From the NCBI GenBank assembly GCA_037126765.1, contig JBBCBC010000002.1:50038889-50102888 (forward strand): a stretch of 64,000 bases of DNA, written 5' to 3'. Source of the DNA: Stenogyne calaminthoides (taxonomy: Eukaryota > Streptophyta > Magnoliopsida > Lamiales > Lamiaceae). The translations under genes and the position numbers were made by a program. This document shows, piece after piece, positions 1-11,462 of the stretch (position 1 is the stretch's first letter; every line of letters starts with the position of its first letter). The notes under the pieces were generated by a model. It made no database searches. It saw nothing but the letters and a program-made list of their open reading frames with translations, and had not been told where the DNA came from.

Positions 1-486
1 AACATTCATCTCATCTTGAACTCTCCTAATGCTTATCACATCCTCCCCGAGCAAGGCTTAGCTATTCCCCCTCGGAAAGCATCTCCCCGAGCTTGGCGAG
101 CATCCTCTCGAGCTTTTGCGAGCTTCCGCTGATGAGGTTATTTGCCCCGAGCCAACTTCACTTCATCCCGAAGTTTTACTCACTCGTTCACCTTCTCTTC
201 AAAGCTTTCGATAAGAGCCAAGTAGTTGGTATGAAGATCATGACTCTAAGATAAGCTTTCTCGAGGAGAACCAAAGATTGGCCATGGTGCACTAGGCCAA
301 GTCGCATGGTTTCCAAAGGCGTAGGACCCTTAGTGGCCTCTTCCACCAAGAGTCCATGCTCGGATAGGGTCTCAGACACCTTCGAACATGCTGGGGAAGA
401 CCCTTAACATTGCGGACACTTGGAGAGCAAGAATAATTTTTCGCTTCTGGCATTGGGGAGGCGCTAACTGGCTTCAACCCGCATGT

Positions 487-932
487 TCACACGAGCAAAC
501 AAACGCGATAAAGCGACTCAAGATCGATGAAAAAGAAATACTCCAATGGGCGAGCAAACGACTTTTCGCCTCGGCGTGGTCTCATCCCAAAATGATTTAT
601 CCTCGGAGACCGGAGCCGAGGGTTCATAGTGAGTCCAAGTTCGAGGTCCCGCAGGAGGTGGGAGAAGATGTGCCGACCTCCATCTCGACGATTAAGCGCT
701 GACCGACCGACTACGGAGGCAAATTTTTCCGATCGCTTTTTCAAAGAGGGGGGGTCTCCTCGATGACATCAATTACTTTCGTTTGAGCTATCGGATCCTC
801 GCTTCGTCTCTGAGCCCTCCTTGATCTCTTTTGGTGAGGAGCCCGGTCGCCGCTCGCTCGACCGAACGAATTGTCTCTTCGGGCCGACTCGACTCTCCTT
901 GGCCCAGCGCTCGGCCGGTCCGCCGCTTTCAC
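487..932 (-). pseudogene. Broken internal ORF of the gypsy-type element
   Basis: Two minus-strand reading frames, 932-741 and 744-487, abut at a run of seven C on the minus strand (748-754 on the plus strand). The first is rich in Arg, Ser and Asp and ends exactly at this run. The second starts beside it and ends near 487. One extra C would join them, so a single-base slip in a homopolymer is the likely break. The product has no domain I recognise; it is charged and of low complexity, as in the tail of transposon proteins. The neighbouring 379-188 minus-strand frame may be a further piece. That it is coding at all is uncertain. Confidence 0.3.
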
Positions 933-1236
933 TCGCTCCCTCTCTCCTCGATTTGCTCGTTGAGCATCTCTCTCAGCTTAGGATTCATGCAAGCTCTTGA
1001 GGTCTTTTAGTCCGAGCCATTTCAGTATGTTCGGAGGTGCTAACAGCAACAGTGACGGCAGGAAAAGTTGTAGACAAAAGAATTCATTTACAAAGAAAGA
1101 GAAATAGCGAACAAAGGGTACAACATATTTACAAACACCAAAAAACAATCCTTACTAGCTGGATTAACAACAACTAAATGGTGAGGGGGCACGTACAAGC
1201 CTCCCTTCTTCCTTTGTTCGGTAGTATTCAAAGTTT

Positions 1237-2427
1237 TCACTGATCGTTCCGAGTAAGGCTCAAGATCGATTTGCCAGATGCTGCTGAATAGCCGTCGTTG
1301 GTCTCTTTGTCCGTCGCAGCCTGAATTCCTGAAAATGAGAATAAGTTAAAATCAGTTCAAGGTGAAGAGCAAAAAACACAAAAATACTTACTTCGGCAAA
1401 TCCCAAAATCAGTAGGGATATCTAAGCGAGCATTTGGTTCACATCCAGAAGCCGGGCTTTTCCAATTGCCCCCGACGAACCAGAACTTCTCTTTCCAATC
1501 AGTAATCTTGTTCGGCACATCCTCAATGACCTTGCATTTGGCATTTGCCTGCATGAACAACCATCCATGTTCGCCCTTGGGACGAGTCAAATGCACTAGT
1601 CGTGAGAGTTCTGCTGTTGTAGGATAATACACGGGCTTCGTTTTGCCGAACAAAGTTAAGAAGCTCATAATCATGTGCCACCCATTCGGCTTTAGCTGTG
1701 TAATGGTGATGTTCCATTCTACGAGCAAACGAGTAATAGCCGGATGAAGTGGGAATCGAAGACCCGCTTCCATTGTGTCCAAATTCACAGCAACACAACC
1801 CTCAGGAGGCTGGTCTGCTCGCTCATCGGGACCAGGCGCCCAGAAAAATACATCTTTCAGAGTTTCATAATTCCTATACAATTGGGCGAGCATATCTACA
1901 TCAATTACGCTTGTAATTTTGCTCGCCGGATATTCATTCTCAACCCCGGTCCTATGAGGTTGTTCGGGTCAATCAAAATTATAACGAGCATTATACTCGC
2001 TATATATTGGGCTATGAGGAAGACCAACAGGGATGTCGAGCTCCGTGTTCTGCTCGCCATCGAATCCTCTGTTCGACTCATCAACATTCTCAGCCATCAG
2101 GGTTTCCTCCCTCACATTATCATCATCCCTATTTACATCAAGACTATTTACAACCCTAGACCCAATTTGGGGTTGAGGCAAAGAATCTTCGCCCGAATCA
2201 TCTAGAAAATCATTACGGGCTAATTCCCTATCTAATTCATTTAGGGCCTCATCAGAATCCGATGAAAGTATGGCAAATGGCTGCCGAATTTGCCAACGGG
2301 ATCTAGAACCCGAGGCATTTATCTCCGGCGCATTAGCGTCGCTACGGGAGATTGAACAGAAAGAAGGGGAAGAGGAACTATGGTGGTTTGATTCTATTGA
2401 AGCAGAAGAATTTGAGCGAGAAGCCAT
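1237..2427 (-). pseudogene. Spliced antisense ORF with 'putative gypsy type transposon' domain, one stop codon
   Basis: One minus-strand frame runs from the ATG at 2427 to about 1392, with a single in-frame TGA at 1971-1969 (codon 153). Residues 1-150 are Ser/Asp-rich and look disordered. After the stop the same frame continues into a conserved-looking region with the motif RFPLHPAITRLLVEW, followed by LKPNGWHMIMSF, as in the plant gypsy-type transposon domain (Pfam 04195 type). A 63-base intron fits well: donor GTAAGT at 1391, acceptor TTTTCAG ending at 1329. The second exon then reads about 30 codons to a TGA at 1239-1237. The stop could be CGA to TGA by deamination of methylated C. A TATA box lies 150 bases upstream. 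The function of this family is unknown; it is an accessory transposon protein. Confidence 0.65.
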
Positions 2428-2580
2428 AATTGGAATTAAAAAGTGTACGAAATGGTTACCTGAGAGAAATCCTTCGTTGAAATAATCAAGCTCTTGCCGG
2501 AAATCTCAGACGCGAAAAAATTGTGAAGAGAAAGAGGAGAAGATGAAAAGAAAGAAAAGGAACTGAGGCGGCAAAATAGG

Positions 2581-2588
2581 TATTTATA
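2581..2588 (-). promoter_or_regulatory. TATA box of the antisense ORF
   Basis: TATAAATA on the minus strand, about 150 bases before the ATG at 2427. The spacing would leave a 5' leader of roughly 120 bases. It points away from the LTR, so the element could make an antisense transcript. Confidence 0.5.
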
Positions 2589-2689
2589 GATACCGGATTT
2601 GAAAAGATTTTTTGAAAATTCGGCACAGAAGACGAAACGACACTCATGAGGGCCCACTCAATAAATCCAACAGTCGGGCCCCCATGATG

Positions 2690-3720
2690 AATACAATGCT
2701 GCCTTGTGTTCGATACAATTACTCAAACTAATCGAACACGTCAGAGGGACACGTGTATTATTCAACTATTAAAATAACCACGCAAGATTGCTCAACCACC
2801 TTACCGAGCAAACAGGTATGTTCGCCACTTGCCAACCAATAAAGTTTGTTCGCAGCTCGCCAAATCTGCTATCCTGAGATGATCCTGGATATGTTGATCT
2901 GATCAGTCGAAATGATCGATCGCAAGAGTCGAACTCAAGAAGCTCGAATAACCCGGAAGGTTCGTAACCAAGGCTCGCATAACTTGAAGGCTCAGACAAC
3001 TTGAAGGCTCAGACAACCTGAAGACTCAGGCAAGCTGAAGGCTCAGATAACCTGAAGCCTCAGATAACCTGAAGGCTCAGACAACCTGAAGGCTCAGACA
3101 ACCTGAAGACTCAGGCAACCTGAAGCCTCAGATAATCTGAAGGCTCAGATATGCTCGATGAGGACAGATTTTTGGTATAAAATTGATATGGTCAAAGAGG
3201 CGAACAGGGCAATCAGTCGAGCAAAAGATGATTTGGACTATCAAAAGAGTGTCTTATAAACAAGTAAGTGCAAAGATCAACCAGGAAGACGAGGTTGAAA
3301 ACGTGGCAGCATCACATGAGTTCTTACAAGACACAAAGTCTCCAGCTCATGCTTGCCAAATCAGCTCATGCTTGTCAAAGTACTATAAATAGAAGGAAAA
3401 AGAACAAGAGACAGGTTCACAAAAATTTCTCAGAGTGGTGAGGTTCACAAATTTTAGGTTCAGAAATCATCTATACCCAAGTACTCTCATACGTTGAGAA
3501 AAATCACTAGCACTTATACGCTTACTCTCCAAATCATCTTCTTTCATAGAAGTTTTCATCATGAAAAGTATGGTGTACTGTGTATGTAAATCTCGCTATA
3601 CTACATCCCTGGCTTGGAATGTCCCCAGAGTAGTCATTCACTGACGAACTGAGTCAACAATTTTCTGTTATTTACCGTATATCGTACACGTACTTATTTT
3701 GTTTGTGAGTTGTCATCAAA
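2690..3720 (+). repeat. LTR-like region of the gypsy-type element
   Basis: It follows the antisense ORF promoter and holds a tandem repeat, then a plus-strand TATA box (TATAAATA, 3384-3391), then a moderately AT-rich leader-like stretch ending near 3720, where the sequence changes to ordinary AT-rich DNA. The order repeat-rich U3, TATA, R-U5 is what a 3' LTR would show. Ends are approximate because no second LTR is in the window. Confidence 0.4.
2940..3156 (+). repeat. 17-bp minisatellite, about 12 units
   Basis: Consecutive 17-bp units of the type aaggctcagacaacctg, starting at 2987, 3004, 3021 and so on to 3140, with more diverged units before 2987 (including a 13-bp partial unit at 2957). 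Variant units recur five units apart (3004 with 3089, 3021 with 3106), so an 85-bp block seems to have been duplicated. It lies in the presumed U3. Confidence 0.9.
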
Positions 3721-4796
3721 TTAGCCACATAATCTTCTCCATAAAAAACGACTTGCAACAAAACAAGTTTCAGCGGAATATGTGACTTAAAAGGTAAAAC
3801 TAACAATACACTAATTAATTAATGTACTACACGTATTACTCGATAACAAACCCTATCAATTGACCAACTTTTTGGGCATTTAGTGTATTACTTTTCATAT
3901 TGGAGTAACTTTACTTTGGTGTTATATTTGCGAATCCACTAGTTTCATGCTTATCATCAGCTTTTTTTATTGCTCCGCTAATTTCAATTCTAATGTCGGC
4001 CAACCATAAAGATAAATGCTATCTACTTTTAATTTTGCAATCAATATAAAGATTTGGAATACTAAAAAAATCTATCAAGTTTGAATTTTATATTAATCTT
4101 TTACTCCATATAGCATAAACTGAGAATAACACCATATGTTTTGCTAACTAAACAATATTTCATGTTAGCCAACTAATTAACAACATGTGTTCTATTATAT
4201 CGTTTTTCGTTAAGAGTCCTTTCCATTTAAAGATCTGATCTAATGTATTAAAATGCAACTTTGAAATTGGATCAACTCAAAAGGATTTTGAAGACATAAA
4301 ATCTCTTTTCATAATTGATGTTTGAATCCTAAAGTCTTCTCACTTAAAGTCATATTTGTAAATAGCTTGCTATGTACTGGATCATGTTTTGGTATTCTTT
4401 GTATTGAACTTGTGTTGTACTCGAAATGATAGGTACTTCTCATGCCTATTACTTTCCGATGAATAAAATCATTTTCTGATTAAAAAATAAAATAACATAG
4501 GTTCTGCTAAAATAAAGCTAACAACGTATGTTAGTTATTGGGATTTTTATTAGAGGGAAAAATCTTTAATGATTTTTTTTTAATGAATAGCACAATATTT
4601 TTCATTATTTCTACAAATCATAATTGCCTAATAATGATAATTCAGTGTCTTTATTATGAGTAAATGATATCATTACATTGAAGAATATCTGCAAGTCATA
4701 ATTGCCAACTAGACTCCTTTATTTCTCGTCGCCTCCCAACTTGCAACTTTCTCTCATTTCACAATTCAAAGCAATAAACGTTTAATTATTAAAATA
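3721..4796. other. AT-rich intergenic DNA
   Basis: No gene seen. At 4380-4495 there is a stretch ending in gatgaataaaatc and an A-rich tail, which resembles the 3' end of a retroposed transcript, but I cannot assign it. Confidence 0.5.
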
Positions 4797-5753
4797 CTAG
4801 TTTAGTGTCAGTGTAATACGCGATTATTTAATTAAAAATATAATATTTATAATATATAATATATTTAATAGTAAAAATATAATTATGTGCATAAATGCAC
4901 TAATCATGAAATGATAATTGTTTAGGGTGCATATTAATATATTTACTTAAATAATTATTGAAATAAAATTGCTATGTCAAATTCTATCAATTCTGCAATT
5001 GATTCACGAATCTTTATTTTAAATTTGAGTATTTTTTTTAAAAAAATCTTCACAATTAAAAAATAAAAAATGGAGGATTTTTTTTTACAAATCGGTTGTT
5101 GAATGGGTGAGGAGAAAATGATTGTGTTTAATATATGAAAATTAACGAAAACGACTTTTTAAAAATCACGTGTAGTGCACATGTATAAAATGGAGAGAAA
5201 ATTTGGCTTGAAAAATTAGTTCGGTGGTTTATATGTAATAAAATAATAGTTAGTATAGTTTAGTGCAACAAAAAATAGTTAGGTGGTTTAGATACAATTT
5301 CAGTGATAGATTAGTGAGTTTAGTGCAATTAAACATAAATATGATGTAAGAGGTGCAAGGTTCAAACCTTAATTGTTGCATTTTTTAAAATCAATCTACA
5401 CATTAAAATGTCACTTGATGCCACATATTAACTACAAACCAATAGAAAAATAATAATTCCTCCGTCCCAACATTACTTGAACACTAGCCTTATTTGGACG
5501 TCTCAACATTACTTGAACACTCCCAAAATGGAAACAAATATAATATTAATACACTCACAACACCCTTATTTTATTCCACTCAAACCCACTAAAACTCACT
5601 TTATTTGGTTTGCGTGTCATTTCCAGTGTTCAAGTCATCTTGGGACGGAGGGAGTACATTAATACAATCAATGTGATAATTCATCCAAATTAACTTTAAG
5701 AACTACACAATGACACATTGTCAAAATAAACTCTCTATTAATAATATTGGGGA
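4797..5753 (-). mobile_element. Short non-autonomous Helitron, copy 1, carrying a Stowaway MITE
   Basis: Read on the minus strand it starts with TCCCC after a host A (5754) and ends with CTAG before a host T (complement of 4796), as expected for A|TC...CTRR|T Helitrons. Its sequence matches, in inverted orientation, the element at 25117-25865 over nearly its whole length. The only large difference is the Stowaway at about 5456-5654, absent from the other copy. No Rep/helicase ORF. It is about 760 bp without the insertion. The 3' hairpin is degenerate here and clearer in copy 2. Confidence 0.65.
5456..5654. mobile_element. Stowaway-type MITE inside Helitron copy 1
   Basis: Ends are cctccgtccc... 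and ...gggacggagggag, next to TA. The empty site is seen in the sister Helitron at 25117-25865, which is continuous at the matching point. The inside shares the phrases 'ttatttggacgtctcaa' and 'tttggtttgcgt' with the element at 13496-13996, so both are one family. Confidence 0.85.
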
Positions 5754-5754
5754 T

Positions 5755-7042
5755 AAAAAACAATAATCATTTGTTTAATATGTTAGAAATAATAACATAG
5801 GCCAAACATAGTTTTAGTTGGGCAGCATATGGACCCATTATAGCCCAGTATCTTTAAAAGGCCCAAATTTTATTTCAATAGCCCAACACTTCGGGGTTCC
5901 GATAGAGATGGTACACATTTTATATTTCTTACTGGACTATTTATCTTTACCCAAACAGAACAATGGGGTATGAAATGACTTTGATGGATTTTTTCTCATG
6001 GTGATTTCAATATGTTATTCCGAATTTGTATCTTTTTCTTTATAACATACTTATGAGTTTTGACATAACATAACATACCTATTAGAGTCATTTCTCATAA
6101 AGACTCTACGCACCAATTTAAATTCGATTTAAATCAATTCAATTTTAATTTGGATTTAATTTGGATACACTCTAAATCCTAACCCCTAAACAATGAACTC
6201 TAAATCATATATGAACCATTCGGGCCGGGTGAACCATGAACCACTTGGGCCGGGTGAACCATGAACCACTTGAGCCGAGTGAACCATGAACCACTCGAGA
6301 CGGGTTTAGGTCCGGGTCGAGGGAAAAAAAACCTAAAACTGAAATTAAAGTTAAAATAAAACTGAAATTGAAAAAAAAAAAAAAACTAAATTAAAGAAAA
6401 TAAGAAAAATAATTCCTAAAATTAAATTGCACCAAATTGATTTTGTGCAAATGTGCACAATATAATTTGCCACCTATTAGTTATGGTTGAAATAAAATGT
6501 GAATACATACAACAAAATCTACTCGAGCATTAATATATAGATAAATGTATAAAGAATAGCGTCCTAGTCAGCAATAAAACTTCCTTTCGTCTAATTCAAA
6601 AAATCTAATACGGTTTCATGCGGGAGACGGAGTATATCCTAACATAAATTAACATTCACCCCTCCCAAAATATTAAAACGTTAATTTTAAATTACATTTC
6701 ATTTTATTGTGAGATCGTCACACGCAAATGTACCCCCTTGATGAATGTATTTAACAATTTTAAGAGTACAAACAACTCTACTATTTTTGTTTGGAAAACT
6801 AAAAAATCCAATTGTTCTAGACCTCACAGTATAATTAGTGGTGCTCTAACTATTTGATTTTTTTATTTCGTTGATGATATGTTTGTTTTGAGATTTGGGC
6901 GTGGTTAAATTTATTTTATATTTAATTAATGTTAAATAATTATATTATTATATTGTATGAGTGAACAACAGATAGGTGAGAAAAAAATTGGTAATTAGAT
7001 TATATTAAATTTTATCAAAATAAATATGTATTTATAAGAGTA
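5755..7042. other. AT-rich intergenic DNA with a 25-bp tandem repeat
   Basis: No gene seen. The only structure noted is the tandem repeat at 6211-6307, listed separately. Confidence 0.5.
6211..6307 (+). repeat. 25-bp tandem repeat, about 4 units
   Basis: Units of the type atgaaccacttgggccgggt + gaacc begin at 6211, 6236, 6261 and 6286; the last is partial. Related single units occur near 52590 (cggacccggtgaaccatga), so this is part of a dispersed family. Confidence 0.85.
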
Positions 7043-7050
7043 GGTGTAAA

Positions 7051-7454
7051 CAGAGACGGACGCACACAGCCGGTTCCGGGGGCACGTGCCCCCATAAACT
7101 TTTTTAATTATTATTCACGTAATATAAATTTGTAGCATTATATATTGATAACTTGATATAAGAAAAAATGTTGTTTCGTGTAATATATACATTGGCCAGT
7201 TGATTTGGCCACCAGGTCTACTTTATTAATCTTTTGGCCTTGTGTTCAACACCCAGCATTCCCATTATAACATTTATTTAATATTTTTTCAACATTTTTT
7301 TGCCCCTCCTATATTAGGTTTGACTCTAACCACCCCTTTTTCAAGCTAAACATGATAGCAAATATGAGATAACACGTCCTTATTTTTTAATATATTTTAT
7401 AATTATATTTTCTTTTTTTGCCTTCGTAATTAAAAATTTCTGGATCCGTCCCTG
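7051..7454. mobile_element. hAT-type MITE with 8-bp target duplication
   Basis: Terminal inverted repeats cagagacgga / tccgtccctg bound a 404-bp element with no ORF. The 8 bases ggtgtaaa occur directly outside both ends (7043-7050 and 7455-7462), a perfect 8-bp target site duplication as made by hAT transposases. The perfect duplication suggests a fairly young insertion. Confidence 0.85.
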
Positions 7455-7462
7455 GGTGTAAA

Positions 7463-9427
7463 AGCCGAATATGAAAATTCCGAAATAACATTAAGTGAAC
7501 GCAAAGTCCACTCAGTGAGTTCCATAAGGTATATAAGTATAATCATAAAAAGATTATCATGTTTAATGAGCACTTTTTAAGGTGGAATGCTTTCAAAGCA
7601 GAAAGGTTAAATTCAAATTTTAAATTATCATATCTGTTTTAGAAGTCCACTAGCGTTGACTTATATGGTATAAATTCAAAATCATTGACTATGGTACTCA
7701 AGCCTATAAGACGAAATGCTCTGTAACACAATGGTAAAACATATCATGTAACATCAATTAAATTTTGACACGCGTAATATAAAAAAATATTTTTTTAATT
7801 AAATTACCTTACCTAAAATTATCAAATAACTCTAAAAAAAAATATTTTCACTCACTATATCTATATACAGTATTATCTCAATCTCTTTCCATCTTATGCC
7901 TTTCATATCTATGGCCTTATAACACGTGAAATAATTATTTTGGACCTTTTCACTGAGCAATTAATTAATTAATTATTTTCAATCTTGATAAGAAATTCTA
8001 GTCAATACTTTAGAGGATTATTTACTGGGGACGTGGCTTAATGTTAACCGAGGTATGTGCAATTAGCTAGAGTCAATTACTAAAGTAATTAATATGATTA
8101 TATTAATGAATTAAATTATCAAAACAGTGTATATTTGGTATCTCTTGACAATGATGCGTGTGTCAATTTGAACGCTAATGTATCCACGTTCAGTTTTGAC
8201 TTTATTTTCTAAATTATCATTTTTACCAAAGTAATATTTTCAGATTGAGTATACTTTTTTACGTGTCAGCTTATCAATGGAAAACATTCTTTGATTTGTT
8301 TATAATACTTGTATTTTTTAAAAGAATAATACTGAAAAACTATAACAATCATTAAATATGAGTATAATAGAAATTTGACTTGTTTAATTTATTTTTTCAA
8401 TACAATTTCTTAATCTGTGTAAAAAGTTAAACAAACCTATATATTTAGGACGAAATAAGTAGTTAAGATGTATGTTTATTGTGGGATTTTATATGGTATG
8501 ATGATAGAAAAATTGATTGATATGATATTATTAAATTATTTTGAGTGTATTGAAATAATATAAAAATAGATGACGTGAGTGTATAGAAATAATAAAAAAT
8601 AGAGTAGTAGTAGATGATGGAATATGATAAGGTTAATAGGATTTCAAAATCCTTACTTTAAATTTCAAAACAAAGACGTGTTTGAAATTGTAAAATTCAA
8701 AGTCCGGCCGGGATAATCACGAAACAAATATACCCATATGTAACATACATACGTGATACAAATTGGGTTTGAGAAATATTTCTGTGAATCAGATTAGACG
8801 AATTATATTACTATATTATGTACCAAAACTATTTAAGAATGAAGATAATTTTTGTGCATAATAATAATATTTTTTTACATATTAATTATATTAAAAATTT
8901 AGTGAATTTAGACGTTTTTATCCACAAGGTTTGAGTGGGGGATGGGGGTTGCAAATACTAATATAAGTTATCTCACGAGTCTCAAGTCTCACCACCAACT
9001 TACCAACCACGAAATTAATGTAGAAGAGGGAATGACTTGACATAATATAATAGCCTTTTTTCACAATACTTTTACGTACGTAAAAGCTTTTTGTTAATGG
9101 CGATTTTGTCTGCCAAAAATCTCTCTCTATATATATTCAGTAGTGGCAGATGTTATTTGATGCCTAGCAAATATTTTTCTCCATTTTTCATCGCAGATAT
9201 CAGAGTAGCAAACTCTACACGCTAACGGGTACCTAAATTCCATCCATTTATATCTTTTAATGCTTTTCTAATTATCTATTTATTTATTTATTTATTTTTA
9301 ATTGTCCAGCTCTAGTAATGTTATCCCTTAATTATTTGAGATTTAATTTATTTTAGACTTGTTAACAATATAAGAAACGGCGCTCCTTGCATACGTATTA
9401 CTCCCTCCATGATGGTATAAGTTTTCT
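7463..9427. other. AT-rich intergenic DNA
   Basis: No gene seen. At 9120-9240 a pyrimidine-rich stretch with TATA-like sequence (tctctatatatattc) and a possible splice donor (acgggtacc, about 9227) resembles a first exon, but no coding sequence follows. Confidence 0.4.
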
Positions 9428-9914
9428 ACTCCCCCCATCCGGATCCTATTTACACTATTTATGTTTTAGGTGTCTTAATCTTGTTTACACATTTTCTTAA
9501 ATGGAAATACTCATTTTATCACATAAAATACTAATAAATAATTATTTCTACGTCAACACTTTATTATTTTATCACTTTATCACATAAAATACTACTTCCT
9601 CCGTCCCGGGATAACGTGCACATTTTCCCGGGCACGGAAACTAAAAAAATTGCTTTATTGGTATTATTTAAATCAATTATAATGATATTGTGAGGGTGTA
9701 AATTTTGAGTGTTTTGCAATTTTAGAAAATGTGCACGTTATCTTGGGACAAACAAAAAAAGAAATTGTGCACGTTATTGTGGGACGGGGGAGTAATAAAT
9801 AATTTTTTCTACTCCCAACATTTTATTACTTTATCAAATAAAATGCTAATAAACAGTTTTTTCTTAATCTCCCAACACACATTAACTAAGTAAACAAGAT
9901 CGAGACTGAGGGTG
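9428..9914. mobile_element. MITE-like element interrupted by a Stowaway
   Basis: Outer ends look like ctccccccatccggatcc and, inverted at 9895-9914, acaagatcgagactgaggg, an imperfect inverted pair. The phrase tttatcacataaaatacta occurs more than once inside. The block is split by the element at 9595-9792. Outer limits are approximate. Confidence 0.55.
9595..9792. mobile_element. Stowaway MITE nested in another MITE
   Basis: Ends cttcctccgtcccgggata and gtgggacgggggag are inverted copies, flanked by TA on both sides (9593-9594, 9793-9794). The inside, with ttttcccgggcacggaaac and gtgcacgttat, matches the element at 12218-12413 in reverse orientation. It interrupts the phrase aatactaataaataatt, which is found unbroken at about 9524, confirming the insertion site. 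Confidence 0.85.
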
Positions 9915-10189
9915 TATTTCTTTTTGTTTTTTTTTTTTTAAATATTAATAAAATAATAAAAATGAAAGGTAGTTGTGGGTATTGGAGGACAAGAGAAAGG
10001 TATGTAGAATAATAAGTGAAATAATGAGTCACATTTTTTGTAACATTGTTTGAAAAGTAAGGATAAAAATTATGAATAGTTGACTTAACTTTTCCATTTA
10101 TAGAAATAAAAAACTTATTGTGGGACGGATGAAAATTAAAATGAGAAATTTATAGTTAGGTAGAAGAAGTAAATTAATATAGAAAAAAA

Positions 10190-11462
10190 GGTTTTTTAGT
10201 CCTTTGTCCATATACTTATACTAGTTAGATATATACGTGGTTTGTCAGTACTATACTTATACTATATTAGATATATACGTGTATTGTTGGTATATTTATC
10301 GCGTGTTTTGAAACATTAATCAATTTTTAAAGTATTTATATTCAAAGCTATCTTTCACAGTTTTTTGAAAATAAATGCTTCTAAAAGTTATTTTTAATTG
10401 TTTCAAAAACACCCTTAAAGATATTGTATATTTATGTACATAGAAACACCATAAATCGTGACATATATTTTAGGGAAAATAGGTTTTTTAGTCCTTTAAC
10501 TTTGTCAGATTTTGATTTTCGTCCTCTCGACTTTCTAATTTTGATTTTCGTCCTCTAATTTACACTTTTTTATTTTTTAATTTACAACCAGGTTTTTTAA
10601 ATCTACGTGATTTTTTTTTTTTTATTTTGTCAATTTTGTGGTGGCTCAAACACCATATCACCACTAAATAATTACTTCTTTATATATAAAGTAAAATACC
10701 TGGAACTTTGAAATGAACAAAAAAACACAAAAATTATACTATATATTGACGCTTAATAATCTCTTTGGAAGACAGAGAATGAAAAAAATGGAGGAATGAG
10801 AGACAAAATAAGCTTCAATTGTTTTTCAATGTGTCGATGGATTTTCTCTTTCGACATTTATTAAGGGATATAATTGTTTTGTTTTCTGTTTAAGCAGTTT
10901 TTTTTTTGCTCTACGATTTCAGGCCTCTGTTTCCCACCTACAAGCCTAGCTAGTATTTATAATTTTAATTTTAAAAAAAATCTAAAAAAGGATAGGCCAC
11001 GCTGCAAATTGATAAGCTGGTAAAAAAAAAATTCACGTCAAATTTACTTGCTAAGTGACCTGTGGTAGCAGGTTGTAGGACTAAAAAATAAAAAAATTGT
11101 AAGTTAGAAGACGAAAATCAAAATTAGAAAGTCGAGAGGATGAAAATCGAAATCTGACAAAGTTAAAGAACTAAAAAATTTATTTTCCCTAAAATATATG
11201 TCACGATTTATGGTGTTTCTATGTACATAAATATACAATATCTTTAAGGGTGTTTTTGAAAAATAACTTTTAAAAATTTTTATTTTAAAAAACTGTGAAA
11301 AATAACTTTGAATATTAATACTTTTAAAAATTGATTAGTGTTTCAAAACACGCGATAAACATACCAACAATACACTTATATATCTAACATAATATAAGTA
11401 TAGTACTGACAAACCAAGTATATATCAACATAGTATAAATATATGGACAAAGTTTATTCTCC
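10190..11462. repeat. 1.27-kb palindrome with ~370-bp arms
   Basis: The left arm (about 10190-10575) and right arm (about 11085-11462) are near-complete reverse complements; long perfect stretches include those around 10410-10480 and 11190-11260. The ~510-bp loop is unrelated between halves. Both arms hold gggaaaata...tttagtccttt, like ends of Mutator-type elements. No ORF. A transcript through it would fold into a long hairpin. Confidence 0.85.

Larger units (their letters stand above)
1..3720 (+). mobile_element. 3' part of a Ty3/gypsy (Tat-type) LTR retrotransposon
   Basis: This stretch is visibly richer in G and C than the AT-rich DNA that follows. It holds, in order, degenerate coding-like sequence, an ORF on the minus strand with a gypsy-type domain, and LTR-like DNA on the plus strand with a tandem repeat and a TATA box. 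Elements of the Tat lineage are known to carry an extra antisense ORF between pol and the 3' LTR, and this order fits that plan. A long purine-rich run at about 2524-2560 could be a polypurine tract, but I cannot fix the LTR ends. Gag, protease, RT and integrase would lie to the left, outside the window. The lineage assignment is inference. Confidence 0.5.

Noticed and set aside
2940..3156. Spaced short repeats as a CRISPR-like array
   Set aside because: The units are contiguous 17-bp copies without unique spacers, in a plant LTR.
9120..9240. Possible first exon with TATA-like word and GT donor
   Set aside because: No following exon, acceptor or coding sequence could be found; kept only as a note in the spacer entry.
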